From Chara braunii (Eukaryota; Streptophyta; Charophyceae; Charales; Characeae): 23,595 nucleotides of DNA. This document shows positions 7,643 through 16,349 of this stretch, piece after piece; position 1 is the first letter of the stretch, and each line of letters opens with the position of its first letter. The stretch is from contig BFEA01000390.1 of assembly GCA_003427395.1 (NCBI GenBank), positions 1,227,850 through 1,251,444 of the forward strand. The letters are read 5' to 3'. The notes beneath the pieces were generated by a model that worked only from the letters and a program-made list of their open reading frames with translations, had not been told where the DNA came from and did no database searches. The position numbers and the translations under genes were made by a program.

Positions 7643-7830
7643 GTGACGTTTCAGGCTTTTGCCCTGAAAACAAGGGCCTACAGGCCCCGTGTCGTTTCAG
7701 CCTGAAAGCCTGAAAACAAGGGGCTGAAGGCCCTGTGTCGTTTCAGGCTAAATCAGGGCCTTTCCGGCCCTGAGTGTTTTCAGCCTGAAACTGAGGGCCA
7801 TTTTCAGGCCCTCGTGAGTTCGACCCGCCC
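7643..7830. repeat. 46-bp degenerate repeats rich in GGCCTGAAA-type motifs
   Basis: Units starting GTGACGTTTCAGGC or GTGTCGTTTCAGSC begin at 7643, 7689 and 7735, a 46-bp period. They are made of CCTGAAA/TTTCAGG and GGGCC words on both strands, so each unit can fold on itself. A looser copy follows to about 7830. They lie in the left part of the solo LTR. Confidence 0.7.
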
Positions 7831-7967
7831 TGAAACTCAGGCAACAAACCAGGGTTTTAGCACAGGCCATTTCAGGCCTGTTTTCAAGACAACCCCTGGT
7901 CGAGCTTCAACGCCAGGGTCTGGCACGTTTCGGCATTGGCAACAGCAGCCTCCTGGACGGGCCAGCG

Positions 7968-8049
7968 CTATATAGGACTGGCCCGCCCTGCAGGCCGGTA
8001 GGTAGTTCCTATATAGGACTGGCCCGCCCTGCAGGCCGGTAGGTAGTTC
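7968..8049. repeat. 41-bp tandem duplication with TATA-like box
   Basis: The unit CTATATAGGACTGGCCCGCC and the bases to GTAGTTC occur at 7968-8008 and 8009-8049. Each begins with a TATA-like CTATATAGG, so the LTR may carry a duplicated core promoter; that role is inferred. Confidence 0.88.
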
Positions 8050-8141
8050 CTAGGTACTTCACGTGCAGTTCAGAAGGCAAGAGGCAGTCTTCAGGATTTG
8101 GCGGCAGCACTCTGGAGGAGCGCTGCAGGAGGAGTTGTAGT

Positions 8142-8211
8142 GTTAGCAGTAGTCTTCAGCGCCGGGCGCTAGTAGCGTTAGCAGTAGTCTTCAGCGCTGG
8201 GCGCCATAGGT
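8142..8211. repeat. 35-bp tandem repeat
   Basis: GTTAGCAGTAGTCTTCAGCG starts at 8142 and again at 8177, followed in both by a similar GGGCGC block. It lies inside the solo LTR. Confidence 0.85.
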
Positions 8212-8214
8212 GCT

Positions 8215-8348
8215 AGAGAGAGAGAGATCGGGCGGAGGCCAAGGATACTTACCTGCAGCGCCATAGCTCCAGCTTCGCCTTTGAGGTACCTGCAGAACAG
8301 CGCCATCTTCACAGGTTAGTACCTGACATATGAGAGAGAGAGAGAGAG
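8215..8348. repeat. Two (AG)n microsatellites
   Basis: Runs of AG lie at 8215-8227 and 8332-8348 in the solo LTR, separated by ordinary sequence. They resemble GA-rich stretches often found in promoters and leaders, but no function can be read from them. Confidence 0.85.
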
Positions 8349-8933
8349 TTCTTCTTCTTCCTCTTCTCCGTCCACCATCACCCTCTCACCCCCTCGCTAC
8401 CTGACTTCACTGCATCAGCAGACTACAAGAGAAAGAGAGAGCTTGGTGACATTTGGATCCAGACTCGACATTTGGGCTTCAGACATTTTGAAGAGGGATT
8501 AACTGGGATTTGTAACAAAGACTTGGTGTTGACGACATTCCCATCTCTCCCCCCTCTTCTTCGTTTGTTCCCCTCCTCTTCGTCTGTGCATGATCTGGGC
8601 CTGGCACCTTCTTCCTGTGTATAGCGCCAGGTCCCTTCACACCTTGTGATGACGATGATGTATGTTTGGTCTGCGTTGCAACATTGATTGGGCTAGTCAT
8701 TGGTATTCTAGCATTCTGCTACGCTGTCTTGCACTGCGTGACTGAGGTCAGTCCCGGTCAGGTCAGGACTTGTATCTAAGTCTTCCACTGCACTATAAAG
8801 CACCATTCTTGTATGTATCAGAATGTACACTGCTTGTTGAGATTTCGCTTGCAATGCATTTTCCATTCAGTCCTTTTTATCACATGGCGGATCCTCGGTT
8901 TATTATGTACATCGCCCAACTGGGCATGTGACA

Positions 8934-8938
8934 GCGGA
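8934..8938. repeat. Target site duplication, right (GCGGA)
   Basis: This matches the copy at 7589-7593 and marks the right-hand edge of the solo LTR. Confidence 0.9.
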
Positions 8939-9851
8939 GGTGAGGTGGGATGCGAATCGCATAGGAAGGTCCATCCATCTGATTCCCAACTATGTCTAGG
9001 ACCTCCCACGGACCGAAATACTGCGGCATTAGTTTTTTGGAGATTCCCAATTCCTGTCCCAATTTTAAGCGGACTTCGTCCCCTACCTGACAGTTAGAAG
9101 GCCGCCTGTGTTTGTTCTCAGATGCAATCATAGCATCTTGAGACTTCCTAACGTGTTCAATGGCCTGCTGCAGCATCTGTTCATACTTGACATCAAATTC
9201 TATGCTGCCAGGCGCTGCAGTTGCCTGCTTCTTAGGCAGTTGGAAGTCGAGGGCGGATCTGGGCTTCCAACCAAGATGCAGTTGGTTGGGAGTCTTGCCA
9301 GTAGTGTTGTGCACAGCGTTGTTGTACAGGCTGGCGACGAGAGGCAATTTCTCGTCCCAGTCATCTTGACTTGGCTTGATGTAATGCCTTAGTAGGTGCT
9401 GCACTACTCGGTTTTCCGCCTGCCCGTTTGACTCAGGGTGATTCCCTGACATCATCTGTAGTCTGGTTCCCATCTGTTCGGCAGTGTTTTGCCACAGTTC
9501 ACTGGTAAAGCTGACATCCCTGTCACTGCCAATAGACTTGGGCAACCCAAAGTCTCGCACCCAGTTATCCATAAACAATCGGATGGCGTGGTCAGTTTTG
9601 ACAGTTTCTGGCATAGCGATTAGTCTTGCATACTTGGAAAACCGGTCCACTATAACAAAGATGTGTCTTTTCCCACTCCTGCTGGTCACAAGAGTATCCA
9701 CGAAGTCCATGGACACACTTTGGCCACGACCTGGACACACTTTGGCCACGACCTTCAAGGATTGGCAAAGCCCAAGCGGAACCTGAGTCCTAGATTTGTC
9801 CCATTGGCAAACCTGGCAGGTTTCCACATTCCTTTTTGCATCTTGCATCAT
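8939..9851 (-). pseudogene. Integrase, zinc-domain end and DDE core (element C)
   Basis: After CQVC, the Cys pair of the zinc domain, come the core motifs MDFVDTLVTS (first Asp), GSDRDVSFTSELW (second Asp) and HPESNGQAENRV (catalytic Glu), all kept. The C-terminal domain reaches YFGPWEVLDIVG and RIPPHLR, where the solo LTR cuts in; residues read beyond 8938 (to 8880) belong to the LTR. A 22-bp tandem duplication at about 9711-9754 lies just before MDF and has disturbed the linker. The domain continues at 7588. Confidence 0.88.
9711..9754. repeat. 22-bp tandem duplication in the integrase linker
   Basis: The sequence GGACACACTTTGGCCACGAC occurs twice with a 22-bp period. Because 22 is not a multiple of three, it changes the reading frame: the upstream copy reads KVVAKVCP and the downstream one GRGQSVSMDF. 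The second reading is the one expected before the integrase core. Confidence 0.85.
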
Positions 9852-9860
9852 AGAGGGCCA

Positions 9861-10082
9861 TCAGAATCTTTGCACTAGGTTGGCTGATGTTTTTTTATAA
9901 CCAAAGTGCCCAGTTGCATCATGACATTCACCTAAAAATACACTATGCAGGGACTTTGTACTCGAGATACACAATCTTTTATTCCCGGCCTCTTCAAGAA
10001 ACAGTAAGCCATTTACCACCATAAATTCATAAAAAGTAGCCTTGTCTTTCGCTTCTAACTTGCGAAGGATTTTTGACATCAC
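9861..10082 (-). pseudogene. Integrase N-terminal zinc domain, first half (element C)
   Basis: The frame ends in ECHDATGHFGYKKTSANL, the His pair (H-x3-H type) of the HHCC zinc domain. A TGA at 9861-9863 then interrupts it, and the same frame resumes with WPSMMQDAKRN and the Cys pair in the next feature. The first part is the linker between RNase H and integrase. Confidence 0.82.
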
Positions 10083-10091
10083 TGTGTCTTC

Positions 10092-10661
10092 CTAATAGGC
10101 TTCCACCATAGATCGAGTTACATCCTCAGATAATCCACACTCAGTAACTAACGCGCCTAGATAATCTGCCCTACGTGATAGTGCATCAGCCGCTTTAGTA
10201 TACTCTCCCTTGATTGGGTCAAGTTGATAGTCATACATGTCTATCACTTGAATCCACCTTTTGAGTGGATCAGAAAGTACAGGCTGAGTCTTGATCCAGC
10301 GTAAGGTCTCATGGTAAGATCTCAAGTAGAAAATCTGCCTAGGAGATAGTGTCTCCAATGGACTAGCACTCTATAGAGGGCATAGAGCTCAAGCTCATAC
10401 GTGGAATTTGCTAGCTTTTGAGATGGCATCTTTTTGGTCATGTACTCGACAGGCCTTAACTTCTTCCCCTCCTTTTGCGCAAGGACCGCGCCTATGCCGT
10501 ATTGGCTGGCGTCTATCGTCACTACAAAGGGCTTGACAGTGTGTCAAAGCATACTTCAATGTCTTGAAGCTTCCTTCGCACTCTTCGGTCCACTCTAAAG
10601 GGATGTCAAGGCGGGTTAGATTTGTTAATGGGGAAGCTATAGTACTATAGTTTTTTGACAA
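10092..10661 (-). pseudogene. RNase H domain (element C), broken
   Basis: Three overlapping frames together give an RNase H. TIDASQYGIGAVLAQKEG holds the first catalytic Asp, YELELYALYRVLVHWRHYL the Glu, and EYTKAADALSRRADY the C-terminal end. Where the family has RSDHETLRW this copy reads RSYHETLRW, so a catalytic Asp has become Tyr. Frameshifts lie near 10520 and 10360. There is no proline-rich insert, unlike element E. Confidence 0.85.
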
Positions 10662-11305
10662 ACGGATGATAGTAGTCCGTCATCCCCAAAAACGATCGGA
10701 TCTCAATAACAATCTGAGGTTTAGGACAATCACGTATGTTGGCCACTTTGACATCGTCCGGCCTCAACCCATCCGCAGAAATTTCAAGACCCGAGTACAA
10801 GATCTTGGTGCGACCGAACTCGAATTTCTCCAAGTTGACCTTGTACTGGTGCTGCCTTGGGAGACCTAGCACTGTTTTCAAGTGCTCAGCATGCTCCTCT
10901 AAAATCTTACTAAAGATAAGGATATCGTTGAGGTACACGACGATAAACTTGTTCAAGTAATCATGAAAGATTCTATTCATCGCGTGTTGGAATGTCCCAG
11001 GTACATTGCATAGGCCAAAGGGCATCACCACAAACTAGTACAAACTGTACCTGGTCTAGAAAGCGGATTTGTGCTGGTCCTCGGGCCAAATGGCAATTTG
11101 ATGGTATCCGGACTTCAAATCTATCTTGTTGGCATCCCTGCACTCTATCCAAAAGGTCGTCGGTGTGGGGTAGGGGCTCCACGTTCTTAACGACGATGGC
11201 ATTGAGGCCCCTATAAGCAATGCACATCCTTAGTGTACCTCCCTTCTTAGGAACGAATAGAACTGGTGCACCATAAGGAGAGGTACTAGGCTGAATCCAT
11301 CCCTT
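10645..11305 (-). pseudogene. Reverse transcriptase (element C), broken
   Basis: The fingers start with [16 protein letters not shown] and continue through [13 protein letters not shown] in another frame; [14 protein letters not shown] carries the first catalytic Asp. [13 protein letters not shown] is the usual motif before the active site, which reads VVYLNDILIFS: the YxDD box has Asn for its first Asp. In-frame TAG codons lie at 11056-11058 and 11035-11037. SFLGMTDYYHPFVKKL is the RT thumb/connection. It is inactive on three counts. Confidence 0.87.
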
Positions 11306-11587
11306 CTATGTGAGCTCTTTGAGCTGGCGACAAAGCTCATCCAACTCCGCGGGAGACATCCTATAGATCCGTCCTCTAGGTACTTTGCTACCAGGGACAA
11401 CTTCTATCGCATGGAGAACCTCCCTTTCCACCACACCACTGGGTTCCTCAAAAAGGTCTGGATACTGAGCAACAACTGCTTTTATCTCTGTAGGTGATTT
11501 TACTGCCTCCCCTTTCTCAGAGACAAAAGACGAGGTACATGCCCTTTTCGCAATTCTACTTATAGTAGTTATAGAAAGAGGATGCAC
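11306..11587 (-). pseudogene. Protease-RT linker (element C)
   Basis: This 93-residue frame holds the conserved approach to Ty3/gypsy RT: YPDLFEEPSG, HAIEVVPGSKVPRGRIYRMS and ELDELCRQLKEL. It ends in a TAG at 11306-11308, after which the same frame continues [11 protein letters not shown], so it is one RT gene with a stop. The cleavage site to the protease cannot be placed. Confidence 0.82.
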
Positions 11588-11693
11588 ACATGCAACCGTA
11601 GTTTTCCATTAAACTGCTAGCTTCGAACTTCTGCAGTCTAACGGTGCTACCATTAAGCAACTTGTGAATCATCACCTTTCTATCCCAATCAAA

Positions 11694-11885
11694 TTAAGGT
11701 TGAGCAACCTCGAGGTAGTACATGCCTAGCAGCATATGGAATGGCAGTTCGTCGCTGACCAGGAACGAGATTTTTTGTCCCAGTTCCCCTCCTCCAGAGA
11801 CATGGTCTTCGACAACCATACTTTGCTTGTTGGTTAGTCTAGATGCCGCAGATCTGCTCAGCCGCTGCTGTGACGCGCGTGCAGA
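11694..11885 (-). pseudogene. Aspartic protease C-terminal remnant (element C)
   Basis: SFLVSDELPFHMLLGMYYLEVAQP resembles, in split form, the second half of a retropepsin domain, which usually ends with an LLGMDWL-type motif. The active-site DSG/DTG is absent, and similarity ends near 11885 in purine-rich sequence. The residues of the open frame beyond that point are not retroviral in look. Confidence 0.55.
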
Positions 11886-13018
11886 GGGCACGTGCGGAGA
11901 TGGTGAGAGAGAGAGAAAGCGGGAGGAGATGGACACACACGAAGCAGCACCAGAGTGAAGGTCCAATCCGGCTGAATGCAAGAACGAATGAACAACTGAA
12001 TGAACCAACCTCCCGCTCGGGGCCTAGGCCGAAATGATATACCGGACTAGGTCCAGGTACGAAACAACCTGGTACCGGACCAAGGTCAAGCCGACTGTCG
12101 GGCCGTAGGGGTACCGCTACACGATCCTCGAACTTGCGAATGGTTCAAGCGATACATCAAACACGCTATACGCTAAAATAGCGAAAACCCAAAAGGAACG
12201 GCAAAAGAAACCATCCTAGATGCGGAGCAGGCTCCATGCAGGAAAAGGAATGCAATGCAGACTAAGCCTCAAGCCTAATCTATACAACAATGCCTGGTCT
12301 GTGTCGACCCAAAAAGTAGAAAAATGTCCGACCTGTGTCGGCCAAGAAAGAGAAAAATGTCTGACCTGTGTCGGCCAAGAAAGAGGAAAAATGTCTCGTG
12401 AGCCAAATATGCAAGGGGGCACCCACACAACCACGTAAGGGTCATCAGGCTCAGAGGGAGAGCAACAGCATGACACCGAGCTGAATGGAAACCATCAAAC
12501 GGGTATCGCCAACTGAAAGGGGAAGGGCACTCACTCACACAAGGGAGCACACATAAGGTGAGCCTGGAAGGGGAGAGAGGGCTATGCCGACATAGACATG
12601 TGGCCAAAAGCCACGAGCAAAGAAAACGTACACTCCAGAGGAGGGCGCGCAGCATAAGGTAAGGCAGAAGGGCGGCAAACGGACACACCCACATAGACAG
12701 GGAAAATGGGTCATCATGCGACTGGAGGGTAACTCGAGGGAACTCCGTAGCCGAGAAAGTGAAGTAGTCCAACTCATGAGTCTCCAAACTGGAGTCGAGT
12801 CGAAGTAGCCAGGATGAAGTAGGAGTAATGCAGAAACCGAGTAGAAGTCCGGAACAATGCGAGATGTACTCTGGTACTGAAGAGAAGCACTGAGATCGGA
12901 AGTCGATGTAGAAGCCGAATGTAGCTCGAATGTAGAAGAAGAATGTAGAAGCTAAAAAACAGTTGTTGCATAAGTGTCCAGGAATGGTAAAAGGTAGAGG
13001 GCGTATGGGGGGTATAGA
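11886..13018. other. Gene-free stretch between elements C and E
   Basis: I find no recognisable gene here. A GA microsatellite lies at about 11903-11916, an imperfect hairpin (GGTCCAGGTAC paired with GTACCGGACC) near 12050-12102, and a 33-bp tandem repeat at 12287-12386. The 3' LTR of element E should lie in the part just left of 13019, but I could not match it with anything upstream of gag. ORFs such as the 170-residue one at 12275-12787 are low-complexity readings. Confidence 0.55.
12287..12386. repeat. 33-bp tandem repeat, three units
   Basis: Units ending at AAAAATGTC/AAAAAG blocks recur at 12320 and 12353 with a 33-bp period, and the next AAAAATG is at 12387. Each holds CCTGTGTCGGCCAAGAAAGAG or a variant; the first unit is more diverged. 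On the minus strand the repeat reads as an 11-residue repeated peptide (LFLGRHRSDIF), a by-product. Confidence 0.85.
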
Positions 13019-13657
13019 TCAGTCACGATAACGAGAAGGAAGTCGATGGGTACGCTGAGGATGAGAGGAATCAACTGCAACAACAGGCGGAACCACATCC
13101 ACAAGGGAAGGAGGACCTGCGGTAGGTACCGATGGAGCACGAGGACCCATCGATGGAGGAGGAGGAATGTTAGTGGTCGCATAGGTAGATGGGTCAGTAG
13201 TAGAAGGACGAGAAGTAGGGGGGGAGGATGACGAAGGGAAATGATGAGCACGATCATAAGCACGCACGAAAGTCATAGCATGCTTTAGGTGCTCAAAAGG
13301 CTCCCAAGTAGACTCCTCGTCAGGATAACCTTTCCATCGAACGAGATACTCGAGGCGGGGAGGGTCGCCATCAGTCATACGTCGGGACGCAATATCAGAG
13401 ACGACAAACTCCTCGTGACCCTCAATGATGATGGGAGAGGGGCGAGGGTAAGGTCGACCGTGGAACTTGGGAGGGGACCGTCTGAAGGGGCGCAAAAGAG
13501 ATACATGGAACACGTCATGTAAGTTAGCGTGGTACATGGAATCGGGGAGCTTCAATTTGAAGCTCACCGGACAGTCATGATTGGGTCCGGCGGGTGCAAG
13601 AATGGTGCATGGTCCAATATATCGACGTCTGAATTTCCGAAGTGTGTCAGCTTTGGG
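13019..13657 (-). pseudogene. Integrase C-terminal domain and chromodomain (element E)
   Basis: RRRYIGPC (GPY/F-type motif) opens the segment, then FKLKLPDSMYHANLHDVFH and VSLLRPF. The chromodomain follows at residues 53-95 of the 182-residue frame, with FVVSDIASRR, YLVRWKGYPDEESTWEP and FEHL; the aromatic cage positions Tyr, Trp and Trp are present. In chromoviruses this module binds modified histones and steers integration to heterochromatin. A Ser/Pro-rich tail leads to a TGA at 13019-13021. A TAG at 13658-13660 separates it from the core in the same protein. Confidence 0.92.
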
Positions 13658-14329
13658 CTAGAAGTGACGTGCGTCGACAAGAACCTCGTCGCCAACTTTG
13701 ACGGGATGGTCGATGCGAGAGCGGTTAGCGCGAGTGGCCATGCGAGTCTGGGAGTTAGCAATGCTCTCGCGAGCCTTGCTAAAAAACGCATCCATCTCCT
13801 TTACCCAGTCATCGAGGGCAGGGCATTTGGTGTCGCGGAGAAGGTCAGATGGGACACGAGGATGGTATCCCAAGTCACGGTAGTAGGGAGACATGCCAGT
13901 GGGAGGTGAAATAGCGTGGTTATAAGCAATCTCGGCATTAGCAAGATGCAGATCCCAATCAGACTCGTTCTCAACAAACTTCTTGAGGATACTCCCAAGA
14001 GTTTTGTTGGTGACCTCGGTCTGTCCATCTGACTGGGGGTGATAGAAGGAGGAGAGGCGGAGCTCGAAGCCATAGATCTCATGGAGTCCACGCCAGAAAT
14101 GAGAAGTAAAGCGGGGATCGCAATCAGAGACGATGCTAGTGGGAAGACCGTGATGGATAGCAATACGGTTGAAGTATAGGGAGGCGATGTCTTTGGCTGA
14201 ACTAGCATACTTGCAAGGGAGGAAGTGAGCATGCTTAGTCAACCGACAGACAACGACAAAAATGGCGTCGTGGCCTCGTGGGGTGGGGGACGAAGAGGAC
14301 CGATGAAGTCCATGGAGACGGAAGTCCAA
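13658..14329 (-). pseudogene. Integrase DDE core (element E)
   Basis: The frame has PRGHDAIFVVV, HGLPTSIVSDCDPRFTSHFW with the second catalytic Asp, and FYHPQSDGQTEVTNKTL with the catalytic Glu. The first Asp is in MDFIGPLRPP, in the previous frame: a one-base change in a C-rich run near 14285 separates the two. The residues before PTPRG in this frame are not real. It ends at ARHF followed by TAG. Apart from these breaks the active site is conserved, including ALDDWVKEMDAFF and the VKVGDEVLV strand. Confidence 0.92.
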
Positions 14330-14946
14330 CGCTGAGTGGGAATGGGTAAGGGCTGAAGAAGACTGTAGGGGGGGTGGTTGGGAATGTTGGCCTCCTGGCA
14401 GATCCTGCAGGTGCGGACGTACTCCTTAGTGAAGGGACGACGGTGCTCCCAGTAGTAATGGCGGTAAAGGCAGTCAAGTGTCTTGAAGACACCGAGATGA
14501 CCGGCAGCGCGCTGGTCGTGACACTCAGCGACAACCCGAACGCGGAGCTGGCCAGTAGAGGGCACACATAAGCGAGGAGTACGGGTACCTTGGCGACCAA
14601 GCCAGTATAGGAGTCCAGAGGGATAGAGCTGGAAGTTAGGGACGGACTTGCCAGCCTGTAGGTCAGCGTAGATGGACTGAAACTCAAGGCACAGGGTGTA
14701 TGCGCGGCGGTACTCACCCAGAAAGGCGGGGTGGATGGTGGGAGCTGAAATAGCAGATAGCTGACGATCCTCGCACTGAAGGTCGGGGCGGCGGGATAAG
14801 GCACCTCCTACGCGATTGCTTTCGCCGGAAATCTTCTTGATGGTGAAATCGAACTCGGAGAGGTCACGCCACCAACGAGCCTGACGAGAAGTGAGCTTAG
14901 GCTTCGTCTGACGGTGAAAGTGTGACCGTGCAAGTGATAATGCCAC
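14239..14946 (-). pseudogene. RNase H end, linker and integrase zinc domain (element E)
   Basis: It begins KPKLTSRQARWWRDLSEF and NRVGGALSRRPD (end of RNase H), passes a linker with YPSGLLYWLGRQG and CVPSTGQLRV, and reaches ECHDQRAAGHLGVFK and CRIC, the HHCC zinc domain, then SVSMDFIGPLRPPP. After that it shifts out of frame (PHEATTPF). It is closely similar to the plus-strand copy at 400-1010, residue by residue. Confidence 0.92.
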
Positions 14947-15370
14947 TTCTTAACAGCGTAGACCAGCGCAAGGACCTCGCGCTCGTCGGCAGTATAGTTA
15001 CGCTCAGCGGAAAGTAGTTGTCGAGATAGATAAGCAACCGGACACTCTCCATCGCGAGACTCGAATGTACCGTCATCAACGACGTCAGGAATATACGGGG
15101 ATGGGGCCCCTGAGGGGGTGGGCTGGATGGGTGCAAGATGAGCCGCAGTCACCGGAGGTGGAGGAGGGAAGCGGGGAACGCGAGGGAGGCGGGACTCTGT
15201 GGAATCGGGAGAAGTAGAGGGGGTTGGGTAAATCTGGGAGAGAAGTCGGATGCGTCGGTGGTGACGATGAATGAACGCGAGTAGTCGGGTAAGTGTAAGA
15301 TAGGAGCTGACGTGACAAGTCGCTTGAGAGAGCGGAAAGCATCCTCGTGAGCCGGGGTCCAATGAAAAGG
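14808..15370 (-). pseudogene. RNase H, first part (element E), with two deletions
   Basis: The RT end runs into FHWTPAHEDAFRSLKRLV and SFIVTTDASDF. A deletion of about 16 bp, judged from the copy at 1-60, then removes AVGAVL and shifts the frame. The next frame reads LSQIYPTPSTSP, a proline-rich insert of the same type as at 1-240, then CPVAYLSRQLLSAERNYTA and DEREVLALVYAVKKWHYHL. At FTVR a second deletion of about 40 bp removes the TDNSVVQAFL part with its catalytic Asp and shifts the frame again into KPKLTSRQ. The enzyme would be inactive. Confidence 0.88.
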
Positions 15371-16300
15371 TTAACGTCCGCGGGTCAAAGGGGTAAGCTG
15401 GGAAGAATATTGCGCGTGGTTTTTAAGAAAATGACCATAGTAGTTGGTCAACCCAAGGAAACTACGCAGCGCAGGAAGAGAGGTAGGAGTGGGCCAGTCG
15501 ACAATGGCCTGAATCTTCGAGTCGTCCATGTGGAGTCCGTGCTCGGAGACCTGATGCNCGAGGAAGTCGACTTTGGGTTGAGCGAAGCTGCATTTGGAAA
15601 GCTTCGCATAGAACCCGTGGTCACGTAGTCGCTGCAGAACAGTGCGAAGGTGGGTCAGGTGCTCCTCTAGGGTACGAGTGTAGATCAGGATGTCGTCAAT
15701 GTCGACTATAACATAGTCCTCAAGACGGTCTTGGAACATCGTGTTCATAGCCATCTGGAAAGTGGCGGGGGCATTACGAAGACCGAATGGCATGGCGGTA
15801 AACTCGTAGTGCCCGAAACGAGAATGAAAAGCAGTCTTGGGCTGGTCCTCCTCGGCTGCGCGGATCTGGTAATATCCACTACGAAGGTCGATCTTCGTGA
15901 AGAAATGGTGGCCGGAGAGGCGGTCAAACAGGTCATCCGCGCGAGGCATGGGATAGCTATTTTTTACCGTGTAGTGGTTCAGGCTACGTTAGTCAATATA
16001 GAGACGAAGGGTGTCGTCCTTCTTACGATCGAAGAGGACAGGGGCACTCCATGGGGAAGTACTCGGTTTAATGAAGCCCTAGCGAAGCAGCTCCTCAAGT
16101 TGGCACTTGAGTTCCTGGGCTTCGGGAACCGAAAGGCGATAAGGGGCGCGATTCTGAATGCGATAGTTAGGCTCGAGCTGGATGTGGTGCTCGATACCTC
16201 GCATGGGAGGAATGCTGTTGTAGGAGACGGATGGTGGGAAGACATCGCGATACTCACGAAAGGCGGCAAGGAAGAAAGAAGGGTGTCAAATTCCTTGGCA
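15371..16300 (-). pseudogene. Reverse transcriptase (element E)
   Basis: Frames from 16300 down read YRDVFPPSVSYNSIPP, MRGIEHHIQLEPNYRIQ, YRLSVPEAQELKCQLEELL, then TAG (16079-16081), GFIKPSTSPWSAPVLF and LRLYID, then TAA (15989-15991), RSLNHYTVKNSYPMPR. The main frame (15371-15949) holds KIDLRSGYYQIR with the first catalytic Asp and MPFGLRNAPATFQ. Its active site reads YVIVDIDDILIY: both Asp of YxDD are present but the Tyr is Asp. SFLGLTNYYGHF follows. One N lies at 15558. The frame ends in TAA at 15371-15373, and the same frame continues PFHWTPAHED. Confidence 0.92.
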
Positions 16301-16349
16301 GCGGCAGCGGCTGAAGCAGAGGTGGAGGGGGTTTGTATGGGGGTAGGGA

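Larger units (their letters stand above)
7594..8933. mobile_element. Solo LTR inserted in the element C integrase (1340 bp)
   Basis: The insert starts TGTTACATGC and ends GCATGTGACA, a 10-bp inverted repeat with one mismatch and the TG...CA ends of LTRs. It is flanked by the 5-bp duplication GCGGA. Removing it with one duplication restores the integrase frame across PPHLR/TQPVFHASK, so the boundaries are precise. No gag or pol coding is inside, as expected for a solo LTR left by recombination between two LTRs. The direction of transcription is uncertain: TATA-like sequences CTATATAGG (7968 and 8009) and ACTATAAAG (near 8791) lie on the plus strand. A non-autonomous element with these ends is an alternative. 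Confidence 0.88.
7268..11885 (-). mobile_element. Element C: 5'-truncated Ty3/gypsy pol with nested solo LTR
   Basis: Read on the minus strand, the order is end of protease, reverse transcriptase, RNase H, integrase and a chromodomain-like tail, the Ty3/gypsy order. Gag and the protease active site are missing; similarity stops near 11885. Many frameshifts, several stops and altered catalytic residues in RT and RNase H show it is dead. The integrase is interrupted by a solo LTR at 7594-8933. It is a different lineage from element E and the fragment at 1-1182: it lacks their proline-rich RNase H insert and its integrase motifs differ (HPESNGQAE rather than HPQSDGQTE). Confidence 0.9.

Noticed and set aside
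7643-7830. Regularly spaced palindromic repeats that look array-like
   Set aside because: The units are degenerate and adjacent, without distinct spacers, and lie in a eukaryotic LTR, so this is not a CRISPR array.
12275-12787. 170-residue minus-strand ORF near element E
   Set aside because: It is Cys/Leu/Ser-rich low-complexity reading, with an 11-residue repeat produced by the 33-bp tandem repeat, and has no domain.
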